NCBI GenBank assembly: GCA_022704585.1 | Contig: JAKJGD010000171.1 | Coordinates: 1-5,477, forward strand | Length of the DNA stretch: 5,477 nt | Reading direction: 5' to 3' | From: Spirochaetota bacterium | GTDB lineage: Bacteria; Spirochaetota; UBA4802; UBA5550 | Part shown: positions 1 to 4,877 of the stretch, one piece after another | How positions within the stretch are numbered: position 1 is the stretch's first letter | Layout: each line of letters opens with the position of its first letter | Translations under genes and position numbers: made by a program | The notes under the pieces: model-generated | What the model was told of the DNA's origin: nothing | Databases searched by the model: none | What the model saw: only the letters and a program-made list of their open reading frames with translations

Positions 1-657
1 CTCCATTTCTTTGCCCTTGATGGTAATGGGCCCGCTTTTCACGCGGTCGGCCCTTGTTGCCGTGCCGATAGGAGTGCTTGCGGACAGCGGGTCGATGGTC
101 AGCAGGGTGAAGATCGGCTTTCCCTCGATCAGCAGCTGCTTGTTGCCGGGACCGTTCTTCAGCCCGACCTGTATGGCGCCGATATCCGTATCGATTGTGA
201 AGTCTTCCGTGAAAAGGGAATAATTGTATTCAACCGTCAGGCGCCCGGTCGCATCAACATAGTAATCGAACGCGAACGAGGGAGTTTCAAACCACATGAT
301 GTCCTGTTCCGGGATCTTTCCGTCCAGAACGTAATAGAGGCGGTCGTTCACGCGATCGAAGTTCAGGGTGTAGATGTACTGAACTTCTTTTTCGTGTTTC
401 CATGTCTTGTTGCAGAGCTTTACATACTCCATGAAGCGCGGCTCTGTTTTTGACGCTTCCACCGTGGTGAGGCGCTCGTGGATGTCGCCGTCTATCGCGG
501 TGGAGAGGAATCGCGCTATCGACAGCTTGTGGTTGCGGAAATTCTCGAAAAAACGTTTGCTGGAGCTCTGGTACATGAAATAGCCGAGAAGCGAAGATAC
601 GACGAAGTTCAGGGTTATAAACCCCAGAAACAGTTTAAACCGCAGGCTTAATTTCAT
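1..657 (-). CDS. Membrane-anchored sensory protein, N-terminal part (runs off left edge)
   Basis: The frame is open from ATG at 655-657 to the left edge, giving 219 codons with no stop, so the C-terminal output part is missing. A basic N-terminus (MKLSLRFK) leads into one hydrophobic segment at about residues 6-28, then a long, soluble, presumably periplasmic region. Residues 47-60 (IARFLSTAIDGDIH) and the stretch around 94-113 (YIYTLNF, then YYVLDG) resemble extracytoplasmic sensor regions that precede HAMP and output domains (adenylate cyclase, GGDEF, SpoIIE phosphatase or histidine kinase) in spirochaetes and related bacteria. That family link is from memory of motif style. No second membrane segment, HAMP or catalytic domain is reached within the window, so the output activity cannot be named. 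An imperfect GGGG Shine-Dalgarno (664-667) lies 6 nt before the start. It is transcribed away from the metal uptake locus and is probably unrelated to it. Confidence 0.75.
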   Translation of the reverse strand, partial: MKLSLRFKLFLGFITLNFVVSSLLGYFMYQSSSKRFFENFRNHKLSIARFLSTAIDGDIHERLTTVEASKTEPRFMEYVKLCNKTWKHEKEVQYIYTLNFDRVNDRLYYVLDGKIPEQDIMWFETPSFAFDYYVDATGRLTVEYNYSLFTEDFTIDTDIGAIQVGLKNGPGNKQLLIEGKPIFTLLTIDPLSASTPIGTATRADRVKSGPITIKGKEME

Positions 658-678
658 ATCCAACCCCAATTAACGGTT

Positions 679-707
679 ATACTAGAGCATGGCGCGATAA
701 AAATCAA
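679..707 (-). promoter_or_regulatory. Candidate sigma-70-type promoter for the sensor gene
   Basis: On the minus strand a -35-like TTGATT (702-707) and a -10-like TAGTAT (679-684) are separated by exactly 17 nt, each matching four of six consensus positions. An overlapping TATAAC is a better -10 hexamer but lies too far from this -35. Transcription would start about 15 nt before the ATG at 657. The call rests only on hexamer matching and position. Confidence 0.4.
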
Positions 708-764
708 GAGAAATTAATCGGTCCTGCGGCACCTGCCATGCAGCCGTACCACGGCGCCGGTCAT

Positions 765-1355
765 TCAGGGGCGCGCGTCTTCGGTGAAGATCAGCGGCGA
801 AGGGAACCTGATATCGCAATCGTGCTCCCGCAGTCGCTGTCCGTGCTGAAAACGCCGGTCTCCCTTTTTTTTATCCGTTGCACCAGGGTTGTCGCGCGTT
901 TCCTGTCCGTACATGACCCGCACCAGCCGTCCGCCCTGATAATAGAAGCGCTCGTCCGTGGTCCATGAAATGCCGGCGGGGCTGGATATGCTTCCCTGGC
1001 CCTGGCGTCCATAATAGAACACAAGAGCGCCCCGTTGATCATAGACCAATTCCTCGTACAACGCGTTGCCGGCATGCTGGTAGTAGTTTTCAATCCTAAC
1101 CACGTCAATATCGTAATCGTCCTCTCCGTGCTCGATCATGTCGTAGTGTATTATCACTCTTGAAGATGGTTCCCCAATTCCGGGGATCACGGTATAGGAG
1201 AGGGACATCTCGCGTTTATACAGGGAGCCTTCCTTGATTTTTTTCATTACCGAAGTATAGTAGTCCCGGATCGAGGTGATCTCCTTCCTCTCCGCGGCAA
1301 ATACTTGTGCGGCGATAACTATCGCGACTAAAAGACAGGATGTGAATTTTATCAT
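765..1355 (-). CDS. Exported protein of unknown function, 196 aa
   Basis: I do not recognise this family. The start at 1353-1355 is chosen over an in-frame ATG 19 codons upstream because a perfect AGGAGG (1362-1367) lies 6 nt before it, and the protein then opens with a classic Sec signal peptide: MIKF, a hydrophobic core at about residues 5-19, and an AxA-type site at QVFA|AERK. The mature part is polar and rich in Tyr, Asp, Glu and Arg. It has an alternating pattern typical of beta-sheet proteins (SLSYTVIPG, SRVIIHYDMIE, ELVYDQRGALVFYYG, ERFYYQGGRLVRVMYG), so a periplasmic or outer-membrane-associated beta-rich fold is likely. There is no lipobox cysteine. The last ~35 residues, after a run of eight A in the coding strand (865-872), lack this pattern, so a slip at that run or a sequencing error could have changed the C-terminus. 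It is divergent from the metal uptake operon; no shared role can be shown. Confidence 0.65.
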   Translation of the reverse strand: MIKFTSCLLVAIVIAAQVFAAERKEITSIRDYYTSVMKKIKEGSLYKREMSLSYTVIPGIGEPSSRVIIHYDMIEHGEDDYDIDVVRIENYYQHAGNALYEELVYDQRGALVFYYGRQGQGSISSPAGISWTTDERFYYQGGRLVRVMYGQETRDNPGATDKKKGDRRFQHGQRLREHDCDIRFPSPLIFTEDARP

Positions 1356-1361
1356 AATGAA

Positions 1362-1367
1362 CCTCCT
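1362..1367 (-). promoter_or_regulatory. Shine-Dalgarno site that fixes the 1355 start
   Basis: The minus strand carries a perfect AGGAGG six nt before the ATG at 1353-1355. This makes the inner ATG the true start rather than the longer in-frame one at 1412, and it restores a clean signal peptide. Confidence 0.7.
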
Positions 1368-1443
1368 GCATTGGAAGCAAAGGGAAAGATTGAGAACTGT
1401 TTCGTTTAACAATTTGCTTGATTATGTGATGATAAAGAAGTTA

Positions 1444-1470
1444 GTTATAGTATATCAGGGTATTCGTCAA
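1444..1470 (-). promoter_or_regulatory. Candidate promoter for the exported protein
   Basis: On the minus strand TTGACG (1465-1470, five of six to the -35 consensus) is followed after 15 nt by TATAAC (1444-1449, five of six to the -10 consensus). The spacer is shorter than the optimal 17. Transcription would begin near 1437, leaving a leader of about 80 nt before the 1355 start. No riboswitch-like fold was recognised in that leader. Confidence 0.35.
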
Positions 1471-1530
1471 TGAGAATAATGCGTATGCGTGCAGGCTTGC
1501 CGGTTTGAAGTGAATTATTATAGTGTGATA

Positions 1531-1576
1531 ATTTTTTTAAAAAATAATTGACAGTATTACGAAAAAAAAATAAATA
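1531..1576 (+). promoter_or_regulatory. Candidate promoter with AT-rich palindrome upstream of the metal uptake operon
   Basis: A perfect -35 TTGACA lies at 1548-1553. Just upstream is a T7A6 tract (1532-1544) forming a near-perfect 12-bp palindrome, in the position expected of an UP element or a protein-binding site. Seventeen nt downstream of the -35 only a poor -10 (TAAATA, 1571-1576) is present, so the hexamer pair is unbalanced. AATTATT at 1513-1519 and its inverse AATAATT at 1543-1549 form a further inverted repeat overlapping the -35, a plausible operator. Confidence 0.4.
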
Positions 1577-1603
1577 GCACAAGATAGATATAAATGAGTT
1601 GGA

Positions 1604-1609
1604 TATAAT
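1604..1609 (+). promoter_or_regulatory. Perfect -10 hexamer close to the barrel gene start
   Basis: TATAAT at 1604-1609 is a consensus -10 box, but the sequence 17 nt upstream (AAGATA, 1581-1586) is a poor -35. If used, transcription would begin near 1616 with a leader of about 17 nt that still contains the GGAGGG ribosome binding site. It competes with the TTGACA-based promoter; such a -10 without a good -35 could need an activator. Confidence 0.35.
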
Positions 1610-1619
1610 ACTGCGTCAT

Positions 1620-1625
1620 GGAGGG
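1620..1625 (+). promoter_or_regulatory. Shine-Dalgarno site that fixes the 1633 start
   Basis: GGAGGG ends 7 nt before ATG 1633-1635. The alternative ATG at 1618 overlaps this site and has no ribosome binding site of its own, so the protein starts MKKYVQ rather than five codons earlier. Confidence 0.65.
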
Positions 1626-1632
1626 TTTTTTC

Positions 1633-2568
1633 ATGAAAAAATATGTTCAGTCCGTCATGGCAATGGGCGCACTCGTTGCAACCATTGTCATATACGGGGC
1701 CGCGCCGGCCTTATCGTTCCATCCCCTGATCACTGATGATACAGGCACACAGGGAAAGGGTAACACCGAGCTTGAATTTGCCTACCAGTACGAGGAAGAC
1801 CGCTACCGGTGGTTTGACCGCACTCCCGAAAGTGTCATAGAGGGCACCTGGGGAAAGGTATACACCAGGGACAGCGCCAACGAGGGCAGCTTCGGCGTAT
1901 CCTATGGGATCATTGACCCACTGGATATAGTTATCGGTGTGGCATACGGCCATAGCCGTTCGCGGGAGGGAAGGATGTTTTACAATCCGCCGCTTTTCCC
2001 GACCGGCCTGCAGGGCTTTTACTACACGTCGGTTTCGACTGACAGCGGCATCGTCGATCCGCTGGTCGAGCTGAAATGGCAGTTTTTCGCAAAGGACGGC
2101 CTCTCGCTCGCAATCAAGCCGGGCGCGACCCTGCCCCTGGGGAACGAGGACGCGGGCTTTGGCACCGGGCGATTCAGCCCTTATGTGTATTTCATACTCA
2201 GCTATGAAACAGATTATTTCAACCTGCACTTCAATGCGGGCTATATAAGAAATGAGAACAATCAGCACGAGCGGCAGGACCTCTGGCACGGATCGCTGGC
2301 GATGGAGGTCGTGCTGGTAAAGGAATGGCTCAGGTTCGTCGTCAATACCGGGCTGGAGCACAATCCAGACATGCGCTCCACTCTTCAAGACGTGTTCATA
2401 CTGGGCGGATTGGTTTTTTCACCCAATGACATTTGTGACATCGATGTCGGCTTTAAATACAGTATCGCTCCCAAAGGCGTGGAGTCGCCCGGCCCGGATT
2501 ATACCGCGCTGGCCGGCTTCACGGTCCGGTTCGAGGGACAAAAAGCGAAAGATGAAGAGAAGAAATAA
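1633..2568 (+). CDS. Outer-membrane beta-barrel protein, MetA/PF13557-like, candidate metal channel
   Basis: This 311-aa protein starts MKKYVQ, with a signal peptide whose hydrophobic core spans about residues 7-25 and a likely cut at PALS|FHP (28/29). The mature N-terminus HPLITDDTGTQGKGNTELE (30-48) is the hallmark opening of a family of outer-membrane proteins annotated as 'MetA-pathway of phenol degradation, putative' (PF13557). Alternating strands follow (88-105, 143-152, 157-166, 182-201), and residues 162-181 (KPGATLPLGN... GFGTGR) fit the same family. The last strand (DYTALAGFTVRF, 289-300) ends in the aromatic residue typical of barrel C-termini, then a charged 11-residue tail. The gene ends 20 nt before cbiM on the same strand and is probably in its operon. 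I infer that it admits or senses nickel or cobalt at the outer membrane; the family itself has no firmly defined substrate, and phenol degradation is unlikely here. It contains few histidines, so an obvious metal-binding patch is not visible. Confidence 0.8.
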   Translation: MKKYVQSVMAMGALVATIVIYGAAPALSFHPLITDDTGTQGKGNTELEFAYQYEEDRYRWFDRTPESVIEGTWGKVYTRDSANEGSFGVSYGIIDPLDIVIGVAYGHSRSREGRMFYNPPLFPTGLQGFYYTSVSTDSGIVDPLVELKWQFFAKDGLSLAIKPGATLPLGNEDAGFGTGRFSPYVYFILSYETDYFNLHFNAGYIRNENNQHERQDLWHGSLAMEVVLVKEWLRFVVNTGLEHNPDMRSTLQDVFILGGLVFSPNDICDIDVGFKYSIAPKGVESPGPDYTALAGFTVRFEGQKAKDEEKK

Positions 2569-2588
2569 ATTTCACAAGGAGCACTATA

Positions 2589-3269
2589 ATGCATATTCCT
2601 GACGGATACCTGAGTCCACAAACCTATATTCCACTGTACGCCGCGTTCGCCGGGTTCCTGGCCGTGGCGCTGAAAAAGATACGGCAGACTCTCTCCGCGA
2701 AAAACATCCCATACCTGGGAATGGCGTCCGCCTTTTCGTTCCTCATCATGATGTTCAATGTGCCGATACCGGGAGGCACGACCGGACACGCCGTAGGCGC
2801 GAGCATCGTGGCATTGGTCCTCGGCCCCTGGACCGCGGTCGCGGCGGTATCGGTCGCTCTCATCATCCAGGCTTTTCTTTTCGGCGACGGCGGGATAACG
2901 GCCATCGGCGCGAACTGCTTCAACATGGCCGTGGTCATGCCCTTCGTGTCGATCGTGGTATTCAAGCTGGTGCGGGGGAGGGCCTCCGGGGGATGGCGTG
3001 TCTACCTCGGGTCCTTTCTGGCGGGATACATCGGGCTCGTCGTCGCTGCGATCGTGACCGCGGTCGAGTTCGGGATCCAGCCGCTTATAGCATCGGCGAA
3101 CGGCAAAGCGCTCTACGCTCCTTATCCTCTTTCGGTTGCGGTCCCGGCAATGGCGATCGAGCACCTTGTTCTATTCGGCATCGTTGAGGGACTGGTCACC
3201 CTGTTGGTTCTAATGTATTTTCTGAGAAACGATCCTGATAATGTATATGCCCTGAAGGAGGTGAAATGA
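2589..3269 (+). CDS. cbiM: ECF nickel/cobalt transporter substrate-binding component CbiM/NikM
   Basis: This 226-aa polytopic membrane protein is the S component that captures Co2+ or Ni2+ for ECF-type uptake across the inner membrane. It begins MHIPDGYLSP, the diagnostic CbiM/NikM N-terminus. In structurally studied NikM the metal is held by the Met1 amine, His2 and His67; here His2 is present and the histidine of GGTTGHAVGA is exactly residue 67. Other conserved blocks are FGDGGITAIGANCFNMA (98-114), the EH pair at 191-192 and FGIVEGLVT (196-204). The metal ligands require Met1, which confirms this start; AAGGAG (2576-2581) lies 7 nt upstream. About six or seven hydrophobic segments are apparent. 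The length fits a stand-alone CbiM without a fused CbiN/PDGLE domain, and a separate small component follows with an overlapping start. The sequence does not separate nickel from cobalt as substrate. Confidence 0.95.
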   Translation: MHIPDGYLSPQTYIPLYAAFAGFLAVALKKIRQTLSAKNIPYLGMASAFSFLIMMFNVPIPGGTTGHAVGASIVALVLGPWTAVAAVSVALIIQAFLFGDGGITAIGANCFNMAVVMPFVSIVVFKLVRGRASGGWRVYLGSFLAGYIGLVVAAIVTAVEFGIQPLIASANGKALYAPYPLSVAVPAMAIEHLVLFGIVEGLVTLLVLMYFLRNDPDNVYALKEVK

Positions 3270-3604
3270 TGAGCGCATTTCAAAAAAAACTATTAATCAT
3301 CCTTGTGGTCCTTGCGGTTATTTCACCCATCGGGATTTACCTGCCCGCGGCATTCAATGCGGAAGACGCCTGGGGCGAGTGGTCCACGGAAACAGTGGAG
3401 AAGCTTGTCGGTTTCGTGCCGGAGAAAATGAAGTCCGTGGCTGAATTATGGAAGGCCCCGATCGCGGATTACAACCTGGGGGACGAGCAGTCGTCCTTTA
3501 CCGTTCAGGCCCTCTCTTATATTCTCTCCGGGGCAATCGGCATCGTGCTTTGCATTCTCCTTCTTTTCGGGCTTTCGAAGCTGCTGGTAAAAAAAAGTGA
3601 GTGA
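3269..3604 (+). CDS. Small membrane component of the ECF Ni/Co transporter, PDGLE/CbiN/NikN-like
   Basis: This 111-aa protein has two membrane helices (about residues 6-27 and 82-104) around an extracytoplasmic loop, the architecture of the CbiN/NikN/NikL/PDGLE small partners that CbiM/NikM needs for metal loading. The loop holds WGEWSTETVEKLVGFVPE and a WKAPIADYNL block, resembling the stand-alone PDGLE-domain proteins next to cbiM in deltaproteobacteria-like genomes, although a literal PDGLE motif is absent (DAWGEWS stands near that place). Two adjacent ATGs (3266 and 3269) are possible; 3269 is preferred because it is 7 nt from AGGAGG (3256-3261), matching the spacing at the two preceding genes. 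Either start overlaps the cbiM stop, so translation is probably coupled and the two proteins made together. The exact subfamily, and whether it is NikN or NikL, cannot be fixed by eye. Confidence 0.75.
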   Translation: MSAFQKKLLIILVVLAVISPIGIYLPAAFNAEDAWGEWSTETVEKLVGFVPEKMKSVAELWKAPIADYNLGDEQSSFTVQALSYILSGAIGIVLCILLLFGLSKLLVKKSE

Positions 3605-3647
3605 CAGCGCATATCCGACTCTTTTAAGTTGAGTTATCACTATACAA

Positions 3648-3690
3648 CGGGTTTTTCATCCATGAGAGATGGAAAACCCGCCATTTTTTT
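3648..3690 (+). terminator. Strong Rho-independent terminator inside the transporter locus
   Basis: Arms at 3648-3660 and 3668-3680 form a 13-bp stem with a single T-G wobble (3656/3672), four G-C pairs at its base and a 7-nt loop. After two C and one A comes a run of seven T (3684-3690). It reads only rightward, because no T tract follows on the other strand. It would end the barrel-cbiM-small component transcript 44 nt after the stop and before cbiQ. Confidence 0.85.
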
Positions 3691-3719
3691 AAAGCCGGGC
3701 TGTTTAAGGACGAGATTCC

Positions 3720-4580
3720 TTGACCTTCATTGATAAATCAATAAACCAGATAGCCGATATCATCAAGACGAGTTATGTCTACTGGGAAACCGCCGGAAAG
3801 TCCGGGTTGTTCCAGCGCCTTGATCCCCGCGTCAAGATCGTATTCATGCTTTTCTTCATTATTCTTGTCAGCATGCTGCGGAGCATACGCGTGGAGCTCG
3901 CCCTGTCGTTTTTTCTCATGATCCTGATTTCACTGTCGCGTCTCGACATGCTCCATCTGTACCGGCGCATTATCGGGTTTGCGTTCTTTTTCGGGTTGCT
4001 CATCGCATTGCCGTCTGCCTTCAATGTGATCACCAGAGGGGAGATCGTTATACCGGTTGCCACCCTCTCCCGCTCATACCACTGGTGGATATACACGATT
4101 CCGGCAAAGATCGGCATGACGAGAGAAGGGCTCTTCGGCGTGGCCATGCTCACCCTGAGGGTAATGAACTCCGTTTCAATCACGCTCCTCGTGATCTACA
4201 CGACGCCTTTTTTCGAGATCATCCGCGCGCTCAAGGTGTTCCGCGTGCCGGATACATTTTTAATGATTATCATCCTGACCTATAAGTATATCTTCATCTT
4301 TTCAAAGACCGTTGAGGACATGTACCGCGCCATGAAGGCGCGCCTCGCGGGTCCGGTTGACGGGGCGACGATACGGGGGATCCTGGCCGGCAGGATCTTT
4401 TTCCTCTTCAAAAAGTCGCAGATGCAGTACGAGGAGACCTACCGCGCAATGCTCTGCCGGGGGTTTTCCGGCGATGTGATGCTCGTTTCTTTCAGGAAGC
4501 TCACCGTCCGTGACGCCGCCGCCGGCGTGCTGTTCGCCCTTGCCGGGATGCTCTTTATTATGATGCAGGTGTATCTGTGA
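3720..4580 (+). CDS. cbiQ: ECF transporter T component CbiQ/NikQ
   Basis: This 286-aa membrane protein is the transmembrane energising subunit that couples ATP hydrolysis by CbiO to movement of CbiM. The conserved LDPRVK lies at residues 34-39, directly before the first hydrophobic block. Further hydrophobic segments are at about 40-72, 84-104, 138-162, 178-195 and 264-284. Two Ala-Arg signatures that dock into the ATPase grooves occur as AMKARL (204-209) and AMLCRGF (243-249), the second being the canonical A-x-x-x-R-G form. Translation must begin at TTG 3720: an in-frame stop lies at 3705-3707 and no ATG or GTG intervenes. AAGGA (3706-3710) is 9 nt upstream. The N-terminus carries about 30 residues before LDPRVK, a little more than minimal CbiQ proteins. 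It is separated from the upstream genes by a terminator and from cbiO by a 297-nt gap, so how it is transcribed is unclear. Confidence 0.92.
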   Translation: MTFIDKSINQIADIIKTSYVYWETAGKSGLFQRLDPRVKIVFMLFFIILVSMLRSIRVELALSFFLMILISLSRLDMLHLYRRIIGFAFFFGLLIALPSAFNVITRGEIVIPVATLSRSYHWWIYTIPAKIGMTREGLFGVAMLTLRVMNSVSITLLVIYTTPFFEIIRALKVFRVPDTFLMIIILTYKYIFIFSKTVEDMYRAMKARLAGPVDGATIRGILAGRIFFLFKKSQMQYEETYRAMLCRGFSGDVMLVSFRKLTVRDAAAGVLFALAGMLFIMMQVYL

Positions 4581-4584
4581 TAAT

Positions 4585-4609
4585 CCTCCCGTCCCCCAAT
4601 GGGGGCGCG
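4585..4609 (+). repeat. Left inverted repeat, C5/G5 hairpin
   Basis: CCTCCC is followed by GTCCCCC-AAT-GGGGGC and GCG. The C5/G5 stem has a 3-nt loop. It starts 4 nt after the cbiQ stop codon. No T tract follows, so it is not an ordinary intrinsic terminator. Confidence 0.6.
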
Positions 4610-4618
4610 TGAGAAGCA

Positions 4619-4657
4619 GCATCATGAAGTGCACCATGCGTTCCGTGATCATGATGC
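4619..4657 (+). repeat. 9-bp inverted repeat GCATCATGA/TCATGATGC
   Basis: Perfect arms at 4619-4627 and 4649-4657 are separated by 21 nt. The right arm overlaps TGATCATG (4646-4653), whose inverse CATGATCA recurs at 4753-4760, so the interior of the segment could fold in more than one way. There is no T tract and no known motif. Confidence 0.5.
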
Positions 4658-4791
4658 CAACAATAGCATTTCAATTGCCGTGTATCTTTAAAATAATTTT
4701 GACTGACACTGGAAAGATTTAATGAATAGATAGAGTTCGATACTCATATATGCATGATCAAAGCATACTGTATAGCTTATGATTCATGCAC

Positions 4792-4816
4792 CGTGCCCCC
4801 TGCGGGGGACGGGGGG
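4792..4816 (-). repeat. Right inverted repeat, C5/G5 hairpin with G6 run
   Basis: The inverse of the left repeat. On the plus strand it reads CGTGCCCCC-TGC-GGGGGAC followed by six G. The C5/G5 stem again has a 3-nt loop. The final run of six G lies about 60 nt before the cbiO start and would be in its transcript leader if transcription comes from upstream. Confidence 0.6.
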
Positions 4817-4877
4817 CTTGATGGAGTAAACAGAAAAATGCACGTTCCACGCGGAGCGAGAGGGGCTTGAGAAACTC

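Larger units (their letters stand above)
4585..4816. mobile_element. 232-bp segment with 25-bp inverted terminal repeats, candidate MITE-like element
   Basis: The gap between cbiQ and cbiO holds no gene. It is bounded by 4585-4609 and the inverse of 4792-4816, which match at 20 of 25 positions. The core of each end is GTCCCCC, three variable bases, then GGGGGC, so each end is also a small hairpin. The interior (4610-4791) is AT-rich, unlike its flanks, and includes further inverted repeats. There is no convincing target duplication; TGAT occurs just outside both ends (4578-4581 and 4819-4822) but is too short to weigh. With no transposase inside, this would be a non-autonomous element. The alternative is a structured intergenic repeat or two separate G/C hairpins that resemble each other. 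Weak promoter-like boxes inside (TTGACT 4699-4704, TATGAT 4778-4783) might serve cbiO. Confidence 0.35.

Noticed and set aside
743..755. GCCGT-ACC-ACGGC hairpin after the exported protein gene
   Set aside because: Only five base pairs with a 3-nt loop and no T tract on either strand, so it is not supportable as a terminator.
1466..1484. Fur-box-like sequence overlapping the minus-strand -35
   Set aside because: By eye it matches the 19-bp Fur consensus at only 11 positions, within what AT-rich intergenic DNA gives by chance.
1476..1491. Tandem ATGCGT ATGCGT in the divergent region
   Set aside because: Two short copies only, not placed like an operator and not matching a known metal regulator site.
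1711..2388. Long minus-strand open frame inside the barrel gene
   Set aside because: It is a shadow of the barrel gene, which has a signal peptide, ribosome binding site and family motifs; the antisense product has none.
2499..3164. Long minus-strand open frame across cbiM
   Set aside because: Low-complexity Arg/Asp/His-rich antisense translation typical of GC-rich shadow frames; cbiM is certain on the other strand.
4591..4607. C5/G5 hairpin after cbiQ as its terminator
   Set aside because: No T tract follows, and the same hairpin recurs inverted at 4795-4810, which points to a repeat rather than a terminator.
4838..4870. Ten-codon frame starting MHVPRG just before cbiO, reminiscent of the CbiM N-terminus
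   Set aside because: Too short, no ribosome binding site, and the likeness ends after six residues; probably chance.
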